A stretch of DNA of 64,000 bases from the NCBI GenBank assembly GCA_041395725.1, contig JAWKZW010000001.1, positions 2,232,001-2,296,000 on the forward strand, in the 5' to 3' direction. Made by a program: the position numbers and the translations under genes. Each line of letters opens with the position of its first letter. Position 1 is the stretch's first letter. The notes under the pieces were generated by a model. That model did no database searches. It saw only the letters and a program-made list of their open reading frames with translations, and was not told the origin of the DNA. The DNA is from Gammaproteobacteria bacterium (lineage in GTDB: Bacteria; Pseudomonadota; Gammaproteobacteria; Pseudomonadales; Pseudohongiellaceae). Of this stretch, positions 8,247 to 16,788 are shown piece by piece.

Positions 8247-9301
8247 ATGATCTGCATTAAGGTCATCATCGCCGCATCGAACTGCGGGTCCGACGCGCGG
8301 GAGTCTGTCAGGGGGTAGGCTACCGACTGCTCAGGCGGAAAGCCGTTCGATTCCATCAGGATACCGTCGACAGTGATCTGATCGCCGGTAACGTACTCAA
8401 TAGATCCGTCCCCGCCGTTATAAGTCACCTGACCCGCTTTGCCCATGGTGGTTTCGCCCAGACTGACGACCCGCTGCAATTTGCCGAGCTGGTAACCTAA
8501 CAGCTCCATGCTGCCGCGAGTGCCATGGTTCTGCATAACTACCATGGCGCGATCGTAGTAGTCGTCGGACTGGCGCTCACTCTGCCGCTCGCGCCAGAGA
8601 TCGGGGTTGTCTCCCTCAAGCACCAGGTAGCTGTTACGGCTGGCGAAGAACCAGTCCAGGTGTACTGCGTCGATAAACCCATAGCTGTCGCGCAAGTCGA
8701 TGATCAGCCCATCGCAGTGCGCCAGGGACTCGAACATGCGCCTGAATGACTGCAGGTTGTCGGTGGAGCGGTTTACAGTCCATAGCTTGATGTAGCCGAT
8801 GACTTTGTTGCCATTACTGAACTGCTGGAGGCTGCTCCCCGTGGCGGAACGGAACGCGTCATACAGGTTGCCATACACGGTGCGCAGCGAGGTGCTCTGG
8901 TCCGCACCGTTGCGGGTGAAGGTCAATCTGACCTGGCGAGGTGTCGGGTCTGCGATTCCACCATCCCCAATAGAGGGGTTCAGGCTCAGGACTGGCTGGA
9001 AAGGCTTGCCATCAATACTATCCAGCCGGTCGCCGCGGCGCAGACCGGCCTGCTGAGCAGGGAAGCCGTCCAGCACAGCGCTCACATAAAAGCTTTTGTC
9101 CCTTTCTTCGGTGAGCAACCCCAGGTGGTGAATGGACAGTCGTGAACCGGGTAATCTGGTGTGAAAGGCTTGCAGCAGGAAGTACTCCTGGCTATCGGCC
9201 GCTACGCGCTGGCGGACGCTGCCGGCTTCCGCCGCCGCCAGAATCTGGGAGCCGGACAGTAGCCAAGTCAGTAGCAGCCACAATGGCAGGTTATTGCGCA
9301 T
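8243..9301 (-). CDS. Exported PDZ domain, S41-type (C-terminal processing) protease
   Basis: A signal peptide (NLPLWLLLTWLLSGSQILAAAEA) is followed by a PDZ domain (about residues 70-130, with GFPAQQAGLRRGDRLDSIDG) and an S41 catalytic region. The catalytic serine fits NHGTRGSMELLGYQ (S264) and the lysine fits ETTMGKAGQV (K288), 24 residues later, as in tail-specific proteases. The protein is short for the family and has little sequence before the PDZ domain. It likely cleaves periplasmic or exported proteins at unstructured C-termini. The downstream CYTH gene overlaps it by four bases. Confidence 0.82.
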   Translation of the reverse strand: MRNNLPLWLLLTWLLSGSQILAAAEAGSVRQRVAADSQEYFLLQAFHTRLPGSRLSIHHLGLLTEERDKSFYVSAVLDGFPAQQAGLRRGDRLDSIDGKPFQPVLSLNPSIGDGGIADPTPRQVRLTFTRNGADQSTSLRTVYGNLYDAFRSATGSSLQQFSNGNKVIGYIKLWTVNRSTDNLQSFRRMFESLAHCDGLIIDLRDSYGFIDAVHLDWFFASRNSYLVLEGDNPDLWRERQSERQSDDYYDRAMVVMQNHGTRGSMELLGYQLGKLQRVVSLGETTMGKAGQVTYNGGDGSIEYVTGDQITVDGILMESNGFPPEQSVAYPLTDSRASDPQFDAAMMTLMQIM

Positions 9302-9318
9302 GGCCCGGCCTCGACCGG

Positions 9319-9942
9319 TCAGGCAACAATCGCCACGGCTTTCTGTGCCGCCGGGCGCTGGTAGTGGAAATCACGGTAGTCCAGCAACGCCTGATCTACC
9401 TGAAATTTGAATCGCTCTGCCCAGTTAAGCGTGTGGGCCAGCAGGATATCGGCAACGCTGAAGTTCTCGCCTACCACATAACGCCGGCCGTCCAGGTGGT
9501 GGTGCAGAGCCCGCTGGGCCTTGGCAAACTCCCAGTTGGCGGTCTCCAGCATCTGCGGAACCCGTTGCTCCGCCGGCAGGGCAAAGCGGTGCTTGCCATT
9601 GGTCCAGAGCGGTTGTTCAAGGTCGGACAACACGAAGAACAGTATCTCGTCGTGGCGGGCCAGCAACTCCTCGTTGTGAGACGGAATCAGGGCCTTCTCC
9701 GGCGCCGCCTTACGGGCGATATGGTTCAGCATGGCGCCACTTTCCGTGAGGGTCAGGCTGCCATCGATCAGGGTGGGCACTTTCCCCTGGGGATTGATCG
9801 CCATGTAGGCGGGGCTGCGGCTGCCGTGGGGCCCTTCTTCGCTGCCAAAGTTGACAGCGATGTACTCGTACTCGAGCCCGGCTTCCTCCAGTGCCCAGAG
9901 GGCTCTGAAAGAACGGGACTGGCTGAATCCATACAGTTTCAT
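9319..9942 (-). CDS. Glutathione S-transferase family protein
   Basis: The 207-residue protein has an N-terminal thioredoxin-like GST domain (MKLYGFSQSRSFRALWALEE, with the catalytic Ser/Tyr region near residues 6-9, NPQGKVPTL with its cis-proline and the LTESGAML glutathione-binding turn) and an alpha-helical C-terminal domain (FSVADILLAHTLNWA). It conjugates or reduces small electrophiles with glutathione in the cytoplasm. The ATG at 9942 lies ten bases after AGAGG. An in-frame TTG three codons earlier is too close to that site. The gene follows the protease on the same strand but does not overlap it. Confidence 0.92.
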   Translation of the reverse strand: MKLYGFSQSRSFRALWALEEAGLEYEYIAVNFGSEEGPHGSRSPAYMAINPQGKVPTLIDGSLTLTESGAMLNHIARKAAPEKALIPSHNEELLARHDEILFFVLSDLEQPLWTNGKHRFALPAEQRVPQMLETANWEFAKAQRALHHHLDGRRYVVGENFSVADILLAHTLNWAERFKFQVDQALLDYRDFHYQRPAAQKAVAIVA

Positions 9943-10104
9943 TGCGTCCAAACCTCTTACCAGAACTTTAGAATCGGGCCACAGGATAACGCATCTTGGT
10001 CGGCAGTGTCTCCGTATCCGGCGTTATCATTCAGCCTGTCCGGTGACGCCCGGTTATCTACCCCTGTTGACACTTCGGGGCTTAATCCAGTTACTCGCAG
10101 GCAT

Positions 10105-10150
10105 AAAAAACCCGGTGTGAACGCAGCCGGGTGGCTGCGTTCACACCGGG
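10105..10150 (-). terminator. Strong intrinsic terminator after the DUF1554-like gene
   Basis: A perfect 18-bp stem (10111-10128 with 10133-10150) with a four-base loop is followed on the minus strand by six T residues (10110-10105). It lies 24 bases beyond the stop of the gene at 10175-10834 and insulates it from the GST gene. Confidence 0.9.
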
Positions 10151-10174
10151 TCGGGACCGGTCTGCCGGTGGTGG

Positions 10175-10834
10175 CTAGTCGATAGCGAAACAGTAGAAGT
10201 AGCCGTTGCCACCCGTGGCTACCAGGTTCGCCTGGCTGCAGCCGCGTGAACCGTGGGCGCTGTTCCAGGAATTGGGGTTGGCGCCGCCACCCTGGCGATC
10301 GTGATGTCCCACCTGGGCGGTGCCTTCACCATCGGCACTGCTGGTCCAGTTGTTACAGGTGTGATTCTGCCCGTCGTCGATGGTGCGACCGTCAAGGGAG
10401 GATCCTGTCAGAATGTCGTGCGTATTTGGCGAGTCGCCTCGGCCATTGACCACGGCACCCCTCTCGGTGACGGAGGTCTGCTTGCCCAGGTTCATGAACT
10501 CACTGTGCAACTGATTCAGGTTTTCAGCCACCATGACGCCATTGGCGTTGTACCAGGGGCCGAAGCCAATGCGGTCGCGCGCGTTGACGGCGGGCTGATT
10601 ACCTTCGGCGTGAACGCTCAGATAGGCTCGCCAGGTTTTGCCCTGGGAACCGGCAACTTCCGCCAGAGCCTGGCAGTGGGCATCGGCACCAGCCAGTCCA
10701 CCCAGATTGGCGCCGTCGCCGGAACCGGTGCTGGTGATAAAGAAACTCATGGCATTTTCCTGGGCATTGATGATGGAAAATGTGCCAGCCGCGGCGATGG
10801 CGGCGACAGACAAGAACAACGCAGACTTTTTCAT
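10175..10834 (-). CDS. Secreted DUF1554/endostatin-like domain protein
   Basis: The 219-residue protein has a standard signal peptide (MKKSALFLSVAAIAAAGTF) and a mature domain that opens FFITSTGSGDGANLGGLAGA and continues DAHCQALA, the pattern of the DUF1554/collagen-NC10-like family. Four cysteines (in DAHCQ, HTCNN, RGCSQ and YFYCF) probably form disulfides. Members are exported and the function is undefined, with a lectin-like fold as the best analogy. A good ribosome site (AAGAGGT) precedes the ATG. Six copies of a five-base repeat lie about 30 bases upstream, and a strong terminator follows, so it is its own transcription unit. Confidence 0.72.
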   Translation of the reverse strand: MKKSALFLSVAAIAAAGTFSIINAQENAMSFFITSTGSGDGANLGGLAGADAHCQALAEVAGSQGKTWRAYLSVHAEGNQPAVNARDRIGFGPWYNANGVMVAENLNQLHSEFMNLGKQTSVTERGAVVNGRGDSPNTHDILTGSSLDGRTIDDGQNHTCNNWTSSADGEGTAQVGHHDRQGGGANPNSWNSAHGSRGCSQANLVATGGNGYFYCFAID

Positions 10835-10865
10835 TGGTTTTACCTCTTATTACTGATTCTAACTG

Positions 10866-10895
10866 ATTGAATTGAATTGAATTGAATTGAATTGA
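10866..10895. repeat. Six tandem copies of ATTGA in a gene leader
   Basis: Six perfect copies of the five-base unit ATTGA (TCAAT on the coding strand) lie 32-61 bases upstream of the ATG of the DUF1554-like gene. The tract is in the promoter or leader region and outside the ribosome site. Copy-number change there could alter promoter spacing. Confidence 0.95.
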
Positions 10896-10948
10896 GTTGG
10901 GTGCCGGCTTCTGCTCATTGAGTCACGGCACCCGGTTTCTGTTTCCGG

Positions 10949-12949
10949 TTACATTGGCAAAGCCATGGCTGTCAGGCTGCTGCCGGTCTGCAGGATCAGG
11001 TACTGCCTGCCGTCGTGCACCCAGGTGCTCATGCCGTAACGGCTGCGGGCGGGTGCTTTGATGGCCCCAACCTCCTCACCGCTCGCCTTGTCGATGGCAT
11101 AAAGCATGTCTGTGCCATCGCTGGCCACATTGCCGTAGATCAGCAGTGTATCGGTGACCACCATGGGACCCACTGAGCCGGAACCGGTATTGCCGATATC
11201 GACCCCGGCCAGGGCAGGATTGTCGCGGACCCGTTCCGGTGTGTAGCCGGCTGGAATCATCCAGGCGTGCTCACCGGTATTGAGGTCGATGGCCGTGATG
11301 CGGCTGTAGGGCGGTTTCCACAGGGGGATACCGGCCGGATGCCGTGGCGACGGGCCACCACTGGCCGCTGCGTAGCGGGACAGGGTTGTGCCCGTGGGGG
11401 CTTCGTAATAGGTGTCAGCTTCCTCACCGGTCACCAGCTGTCTTGAGCCACAGCTATAGCGGGAAATGATATACATCACTCCGCTGGTGGGATCGGCAAC
11501 CGGCGGATGGGTGATGTTGACGGCCCCGGAGGGGCACATCAGGGCTGCCAGCTTGCCCGACGGATGATTGCGCTGGATCGGCGGGTTGAACAGCGATCCC
11601 ATCTCGAAATCGGCCACTGCGTTGATTGCCTGCTGCCGGATCTCCGGGGTGAAGTCGGCCAGCAGGTCGACCCTGGAACCCTGGTATTCGAATGGCGCCG
11701 GCCTGGTCGGGTAGGGCTGGGTGGCGGCCAGTTTCTCGCCCGGCACGGTGGATTGCGGGACCGGTTTTTCTTCGATGGGCCAGACCGGTTCACCGGTCTC
11801 CCGGTTGAACACATAGGTAAAGCCCTGCTTGGTGGCCTGCGCCACGATCGGGGTCGTACGCCCGTTGAGGTTCACGTCCATCAGTATTGGCGCGGTCGGC
11901 GTGTCGAAATTCCAGATATCGTGGTGGACCAGCTGATAGTGCCACTTGCGCTCACCCGTGCGCACATCCAGAGCGATCAGGCTGGTGCTGAACAGATTGT
12001 CACCGGGATGGTGACCGCCGTAATAGTCGATGGTTACGCCGTTGGTGGGAATGTAAACCAGGCCCAGTTCCGGATCGGCGGAAAGGGGTGCCCAGGAAGA
12101 GATGTCTCCGGTGTACTGCCAGGAATCATTCTCCCAGGTTTCATGACCGTATTCGCCAGGGCGCGGCAACACATTGAATTTCCAAAGGAATTCCCCGGTG
12201 GTGGCATCATAGCCGAGGATATCGCCGGGGATATTTTCGATGCGGGACTGGTGATAGCCCTGTTCCGCCGAATTGCCGACGATTACCACGCCATTGACGA
12301 CGATCGGGGGTGAGGAAGAGGTAATGTAGCCGCGTTCCAGTGGCAGCCCCTCGTAGGGATCGTAGGGGTGGCCCAGATCGGCCAGCAGATCCACCACACC
12401 GGTGTCCGGGAAACCGTCGATGGGCACTGGCTGGCCAAAACCTTCCAGCGGCGCACCGGTTTCAGCGTCCAGGGCCGTGAGGAAAAACCCTGGCGAAACA
12501 ATATAGATCACGTCACGGCCGTTGACCTGGCCGTAACCCACGCCCTTACCGTAATCGGCGCGCATGGAGTATTCCCAGCGACCGGTATCCGGCTCGCGAT
12601 ACGACCACAGAGTCGCGCCGGTTACCGGGTCGATGGCCACTACATGCCGCCGCGCGCCCGCCACGGTGTAGAGACGTCCGTTGATGTAACTGGGTGTCGA
12701 GCGACCGCTCTGGGCCTCAAAACTGGCGCCATCCCAGACCCAGGCCACTTCCAGGTCTTTAAAGTTGGCGGCGTTGATCTGGTTGGCCGGCGAGTAACGG
12801 GTATGGGCAAAGTCGTTGCCAAGGGTGGTCCACTCCACGGTGTCCTGGGCGAAACCGGGCAACGCGAGGCAGAGTAGAAACGTCGCCAGACCGGTCAGGG
12901 AGAACGGTTTAATAATGCGGCTTCGTTGGGCAGATCTGAATCCAGTCAT
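10949..12949 (-). CDS. Periplasmic PQQ-dependent dehydrogenase (quinoprotein)
   Basis: The 666-residue protein has a signal peptide ending LCLALPGFAQ and the eight-bladed propeller pattern of quinoprotein dehydrogenases: repeated blade endings of the form GxxLWxF (TGATLWSYREP, TGEFLWKFNVL, TGERKWHYQLVHHDIWNFD, TGEPVWPIEEK). It would oxidise an alcohol or sugar in the periplasm with pyrroloquinoline quinone and pass electrons to ubiquinone or a cytochrome. There is no CxxCH haem motif and there are no extra N-terminal membrane helices, so it resembles soluble glucose/alcohol dehydrogenase-like members. The substrate is unknown. Three copies of a decamer lie just upstream of the start. Confidence 0.88.
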   Translation of the reverse strand: MTGFRSAQRSRIIKPFSLTGLATFLLCLALPGFAQDTVEWTTLGNDFAHTRYSPANQINAANFKDLEVAWVWDGASFEAQSGRSTPSYINGRLYTVAGARRHVVAIDPVTGATLWSYREPDTGRWEYSMRADYGKGVGYGQVNGRDVIYIVSPGFFLTALDAETGAPLEGFGQPVPIDGFPDTGVVDLLADLGHPYDPYEGLPLERGYITSSSPPIVVNGVVIVGNSAEQGYHQSRIENIPGDILGYDATTGEFLWKFNVLPRPGEYGHETWENDSWQYTGDISSWAPLSADPELGLVYIPTNGVTIDYYGGHHPGDNLFSTSLIALDVRTGERKWHYQLVHHDIWNFDTPTAPILMDVNLNGRTTPIVAQATKQGFTYVFNRETGEPVWPIEEKPVPQSTVPGEKLAATQPYPTRPAPFEYQGSRVDLLADFTPEIRQQAINAVADFEMGSLFNPPIQRNHPSGKLAALMCPSGAVNITHPPVADPTSGVMYIISRYSCGSRQLVTGEEADTYYEAPTGTTLSRYAAASGGPSPRHPAGIPLWKPPYSRITAIDLNTGEHAWMIPAGYTPERVRDNPALAGVDIGNTGSGSVGPMVVTDTLLIYGNVASDGTDMLYAIDKASGEEVGAIKAPARSRYGMSTWVHDGRQYLILQTGSSLTAMALPM

Positions 12950-12979
12950 TAGCGGTACCTCTAATTGGGTTGACTATTA

Positions 12980-13013
12980 TTATTCTGTCTTATTCTGACT
13001 TTCTTATTCTGTC
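12980..13013. repeat. Three copies of a TTATTCTGwC decamer upstream of the PQQ dehydrogenase
   Basis: TTATTCTGTC (12980-12989), TTATTCTGAC (12990-12999) and TTATTCTGTC (13004-13013) are arrayed head to tail, 31-64 bases before the dehydrogenase ATG on the minus strand. They could be regulator half-sites or slippage products. Confidence 0.6.
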
Positions 13014-13224
13014 TTTCAGCTGGGTGCCGTTGGGGCCGAAGCGACGCACCAGGCGTCACTCGAGCCTGGCAGAGTAACCCAGGATTTGAGGTTTGTCATG
13101 TCCTGCGCGCCCGGCAGCGGTGGCCGGGCACCCTGCTACGATGAGTGCCGAAAGTCGACCCACGGCAGCGGTCCGCTGGACTCAACGCGCTTGCAGTCAG
13201 TGGCTGCCCGGTGGTCTGGTCGGG

Positions 13225-14565
13225 TCAGAATGCGCCGGCTGGGCCCGGGAACACTACAGGACTCTGGTGGCCCTCGGACGAAACGCTGGAAACCCCGAAG
13301 AAATAGTTATCGATAACGACATTTTCCAGGGTGAACTGCTCCACATCCCCGACGTCACGGGAGAACGTCCAGGTCGGCGATGTGGTAAGGCGCCAGTGAA
13401 TCCGGTAGGACGCCGCGCCCGGTACTCGCTGCCAGCTGAGGGTAGTGTCCGGGCTGACCTGGCCCCGGATGCCGACTGCCGCCGGAGGCTCCGGTGCCCA
13501 GGCCAGGGATGCCAGGGTTACCGCATTCAGCCCGGTCAGCCTGGCGGCGTAATCAAAATCCACATGCTCGAGTACGTCGCCGTAGGCGATGCCGTTTTCA
13601 ACCCGCACGTCCTGGTGCTGCTGGGTGTAATTTTCATTGGTCTCCATGATGCGCACGGCAGGAAAACCCCTTTCGTTGAAGGGGCGGTGATGCCCGCCAC
13701 GGCCGAATCGATCCAGCCGATACACCATCATCACATCCAGGTTAGGTATATAACGATCAGCCAGTTCATCAATGTAGCGGGCCAGGTTACGTGAGGGGGA
13801 ATCCACTTCACCGCCCTGAAATCGGCGCTGGCGTGCTTCTTCTTCAGTTTCCACGTAGCGGGTGCCTTCGGAAAACACCCGTGCGGTGGTGTTGTTGGTG
13901 ACGCCGTTGACGCCGGTGGTATTGCCGATCATATCGTTGTTGAGCACGGCGTCCAGGTTCCAGCCGTTGGCGAGGGCGTAGTCACCAACAATAGCGCCCC
14001 CGTAAAGGCCCTGTTCCTCGCCAGACAGGCCCACATAAGCGATAGAGCTGCCAAACTGATACCGGCTCAGCAGCCGGGCAGCCTCCAGTACTCCGGCCAT
14101 TCCGGAGGCATTGTCGTTGGCTCCGGGAGAGTAGGAGGTGGAATTCATCGGATCACTGACCCGGGAATCAATATCACCGCTCATCAGCACCACGCGATCG
14201 GGGTTCACGCTGCCACGCTGCAGGGCCACGACGCTGACCACCTCGGTGGGCTCCGGAATACGGTTGCCGGAGGCCTCGCCGCTGACATAAAAAACTTCCA
14301 GACAGCCACCGCAGTCAGCCGAAATTCGCTCGAACTCCTCTTTGATCCAGCGTCTGGCGGCCCCGATGCCACGTACCTGGGAGTCTGTCATTGACAGGGT
14401 ATGACGCGTGCCGAAACTAACCAGTTGCACGACATCCTGCTGGATGCGCCGGGCTGACACAGCAGCGGCTATGTCGTGCAGCGCCTGGTGGCTGAGGGCC
14501 TGACCGGCCGCAAGACTGGTGTGGAAAAACGCCAAAAAGCCCAGCAGAGTGTAAAAACGACCCAT
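13225..14565 (-). CDS. Secreted M28 family zinc peptidase with a C-terminal FnIII-like domain
   Basis: The ATG at 14565, preceded by GGAGG, gives 446 residues with a short signal peptide (RFYTLLGFLAFFHTSLAAG). The M28 aminopeptidase core is clear: SPGANDNASG (bridging Asp151), LSGEEQGLYGG (catalytic Glu near 183), NNDMIGN (Asp211) and a late histidine in YTQQHQDV (H317). The first ligand differs: the usual HxD appears as SGDIDSR, so an aspartate (D131) replaces the histidine. A fibronectin-III-like module follows (about 385-446, starting PEPPAAVGIRG). It is probably an exported peptidase of the di-zinc class with an altered site. Confidence 0.85.
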   Translation of the reverse strand: MGRFYTLLGFLAFFHTSLAAGQALSHQALHDIAAAVSARRIQQDVVQLVSFGTRHTLSMTDSQVRGIGAARRWIKEEFERISADCGGCLEVFYVSGEASGNRIPEPTEVVSVVALQRGSVNPDRVVLMSGDIDSRVSDPMNSTSYSPGANDNASGMAGVLEAARLLSRYQFGSSIAYVGLSGEEQGLYGGAIVGDYALANGWNLDAVLNNDMIGNTTGVNGVTNNTTARVFSEGTRYVETEEEARQRRFQGGEVDSPSRNLARYIDELADRYIPNLDVMMVYRLDRFGRGGHHRPFNERGFPAVRIMETNENYTQQHQDVRVENGIAYGDVLEHVDFDYAARLTGLNAVTLASLAWAPEPPAAVGIRGQVSPDTTLSWQRVPGAASYRIHWRLTTSPTWTFSRDVGDVEQFTLENVVIDNYFFGVSSVSSEGHQSPVVFPGPAGAF

Positions 14566-14784
14566 TGAATCCTCCAAAAATAGCTGTCCGAACCCTCTCC
14601 CCACACCCGCAGCCTGCAAGTGACAGGGCGGTGCTGGCGACGGGAATTACATTATTCGCCAGAGCATGGGTGCAAATATCCCGCCGGTCAAGGGTCAGGG
14701 CGGGCCCGCCAGGCGGCGTGGTAGTGCATCAGAGCTTCCTTAATGCGTTGATAAACAGCAGGTTCCCATCTGGTTAAGTCAGGG

Positions 14785-14810
14785 TTAATACTACTCATGC
14801 TATGTATAAT
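14785..14810 (+). promoter_or_regulatory. Candidate promoter (-10 TATAAT) for the TPR-like gene
   Basis: A perfect TATAAT at 14805-14810 lies about 115 bases before the start at 14925. The -35 region is weak (TTAATA at 14785, too close, or GGTTAA with normal spacing). I see no gene in the remaining intergenic stretch 14566-14924. Confidence 0.35.
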
Positions 14811-14924
14811 GTGAAAGTCGGGGGAGCCACAGACGGGCCATCAGGCCGGCCTGGGCTTCAGGCGCCGCAACGAGTACCCGGTCAGGGGCTACCCCGGAGC
14901 GCATACTGCCAAGGCCACAGAATC

Positions 14925-15989
14925 ATGTCGGAGACAGTCATTTCAATTACCAGCGCAGGTGGAAACCGCTTTAGCGGGGTTGCCGGGTCCTTGCTGCTGA
15001 TCGCCGTTCTGGCGGCGCCCGCGGCGCGGAGTGGGCAGGATCAGAGCCCACCGCCGGTTCCTCTGGACGCCGATGCTGCGGCGGCGGCCGTTGAGTTCAG
15101 CCGTGAACTTGAGCGCCGCCAGCAGGCCATCGAGCAGTTGCAAAGTGAACTCGGGCTCTATGACCCGGCCCTGGTGGAAATGTATGACGACCTGGCCCGG
15201 GTTTACCAGGAGTATGGGGATCTGGATCAGGCCCTGGCGATGTACCGGGAGGCCCTGCAACTGACCCGCATCAGTGCCGGGCTCAATAGCGAAGAGCAGC
15301 TGCCCTATATCGACAAGCTCATCAACAGCAGCCTGGCCATTGGCGACTGGCAGCAGGCTGACGACATGCATCAGCTGCGTTATTACCTGAAGAATCGCCT
15401 CTATGAGCCGGCCGATCCGCGCTATGCGGCGGCTGTGGCCGAGCTTGGTGACTGGAAGCTGCGCACCATGCGGGAAAACCTGCTGAACGAGGGCTATCGT
15501 GGCATTGGCCAGGAGGCGGAAGAGCTCAGTGATATCTACCAGAAGAGTATCGCTCGTATTCAGGCCAGCCCGGATTTCAGCGAAAAATCCCTGCTGCCCC
15601 TGTATCGGGGTAAATCCCGCGCTGATCTGGAAACCGCAAGGGTGCTGGCCAGTACCCCCTATCAGTTTTTCGAAGGCACTGTCAGTCGTTTTGTTTACCA
15701 GACAGTCTGCAACAATGTCAGTGACGGCCAGGGTGGTGTGGTTCGCCAGTGCACCAATGTGCGGCGGGAAAACCCCCGTTACCGTGATTCGCAGCGGGAC
15801 AACAAGCGCATGATGGTGTACCGCAGCGTGCGGGAAGTGGAGGTTTCGTTGCAGAGTCTCGACGCTATCCTGGCCCGGAATCCTGACATCCCGGCCGCTG
15901 AGCGAGAACGACTGGCCAGTGAAATCCGCGAGTTGCAGACGGAGTTTCTGGCCATTCAGCGCAGTACCCGTCGCAGCCTGCTGTACTGA
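14925..15989 (+). CDS. Exported tetratricopeptide-like protein of unknown function
   Basis: The start at 14925 gives 354 residues with a signal-like segment (FSGVAGSLLLIAVLAAPAARS). The first part of the mature protein contains TPR-type helices (ALVEMYDDLARVYQEYGDLD, then QALAMYREALQL), which suggest protein-protein contacts in the periplasm. The remainder is charged and helical, with a conserved-looking segment holding two cysteines (YQTVCNNVSDGQGGVVRQC) that could form a disulfide. No enzymatic motif is visible. The frame is open further upstream, but those residues show no signal-peptide or domain character. The role is unknown. Confidence 0.7.
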   Translation: MSETVISITSAGGNRFSGVAGSLLLIAVLAAPAARSGQDQSPPPVPLDADAAAAAVEFSRELERRQQAIEQLQSELGLYDPALVEMYDDLARVYQEYGDLDQALAMYREALQLTRISAGLNSEEQLPYIDKLINSSLAIGDWQQADDMHQLRYYLKNRLYEPADPRYAAAVAELGDWKLRTMRENLLNEGYRGIGQEAEELSDIYQKSIARIQASPDFSEKSLLPLYRGKSRADLETARVLASTPYQFFEGTVSRFVYQTVCNNVSDGQGGVVRQCTNVRRENPRYRDSQRDNKRMMVYRSVREVEVSLQSLDAILARNPDIPAAERERLASEIRELQTEFLAIQRSTRRSLLY

Positions 15990-16120
15990 CAGGTACTGCC
16001 AGGGAAAGCCTATGCCCACCCGGGGCGCGATAAAAGGTCTGTCGCCCGGGCCTAAAGACTGTTATAAATGGCGTTGATTCACTGCACGGACGGTGGATCC
16101 ATGTGTACCATCTCTAAAAA

Positions 16121-16134
16121 GTACTGAACAGTAC
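16121..16134. promoter_or_regulatory. Short palindrome upstream of the peroxiredoxin gene
   Basis: A perfect six-base inverted repeat (GTACTG AA CAGTAC) lies 24 bases before the peroxiredoxin ATG. It could be an operator half-site pair. The regulator is unknown. Confidence 0.3.
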
Positions 16135-16157
16135 GAAACAGTTCGAGAGGAGTGTCC

Positions 16158-16709
16158 ATGTTACAACTTGTACGCAACGGCTTCAGGGTGCTGACCGGCA
16201 GCCTGTTAAGCGCGTTACTGCTGGCGAGTCCGCTGGCAGCAGCCTTGGAGGTTGGCGACAAAGCACCGGATTTTTCCCTGCAGGGGTCGGATGGCGAGAC
16301 GTATACGCTATCGCAGTTCCTGGGTGAGAAGCCGGTGGTTATCGCTTTTTTCCCCAAAGCCTTCACTGGTGGCTGAACCATGCAATGTAAAGCGCTGCGT
16401 GACAGTGCTCGAGAAATTACACGGTTCGATGTCGCCTATTTCATGGCCAGTGTCGATGACCTGGAAACCAATACCGCCTTTGCCGAGGAACACCAGGCAG
16501 GGTTTCCGATTCTGTCGGATCCCAGCAAGGAAATGTCTTCCGCTTACGGGGTATTGGGGGCAAGCGGTTTCAACAACCGCTGGACCTACTACATCGGCAG
16601 TGACGGTACAGTCCTGAAAATCGATAAGCAGACCAACCCTGCGACAGCCGGTGTGGATTTGACCCGCACCATGGCAGAGCTTGGTTTTCCGCTGGTTGCA
16701 GGTAACTGA
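16158..16709 (+). CDS. Predicted selenocysteine-containing, exported peroxiredoxin (AhpC/TSA, Bcp-like)
   Basis: An ATG at 16158, five bases after GAGAGGAG, opens a signal-peptide-bearing peroxiredoxin. The frame meets TGA at 16374-16376 and continues without a frame change to the real stop at 16707-16709. Reading TGA as selenocysteine gives 183 residues with FFPKAFTGG-U-TMQCKALRDS, so U73 falls exactly on the peroxidatic cysteine, and C77 could act as resolving residue. The rest is a normal thioredoxin-fold peroxiredoxin (VGDKAPDFSL, GFPILSDPSKE, YGVLG, GTVLKID). It would reduce peroxides in the periplasm. A hairpin with SECIS character follows the TGA. The alternative is a recent nonsense mutation. 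No selA, selB, selC or selD is in the window. Confidence 0.78.
16374..16421 (+). promoter_or_regulatory. Putative bacterial SECIS element with the UGA(Sec) codon
   Basis: After the TGA (16374-16376), bases 16391-16397 and 16403-16409 pair in a 7-bp stem (one G-U) around the loop CGUGA (16398-16402). The loop begins 21 bases after the TGA and carries a G at its second position followed by U, as bacterial SECIS loops do. An outer 5-bp stem (16386-16390 with 16417-16421) can extend it. Confidence 0.65.
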
Positions 16710-16788
16710 CAGTCCGCTGGCGCCTGGCTGGAAATCAGCCGGGACAGGTCAGATTATTGAATGACCTGGACCGACAGGCCGTAACAGA

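Noticed and set aside
16374..16376. Plain nonsense mutation or assembly error splitting the peroxiredoxin
   Set aside because: Less likely, because the stop is a TGA exactly at the catalytic residue, all else in the gene is intact and a SECIS-like hairpin follows; it cannot be excluded without the rest of the genome.
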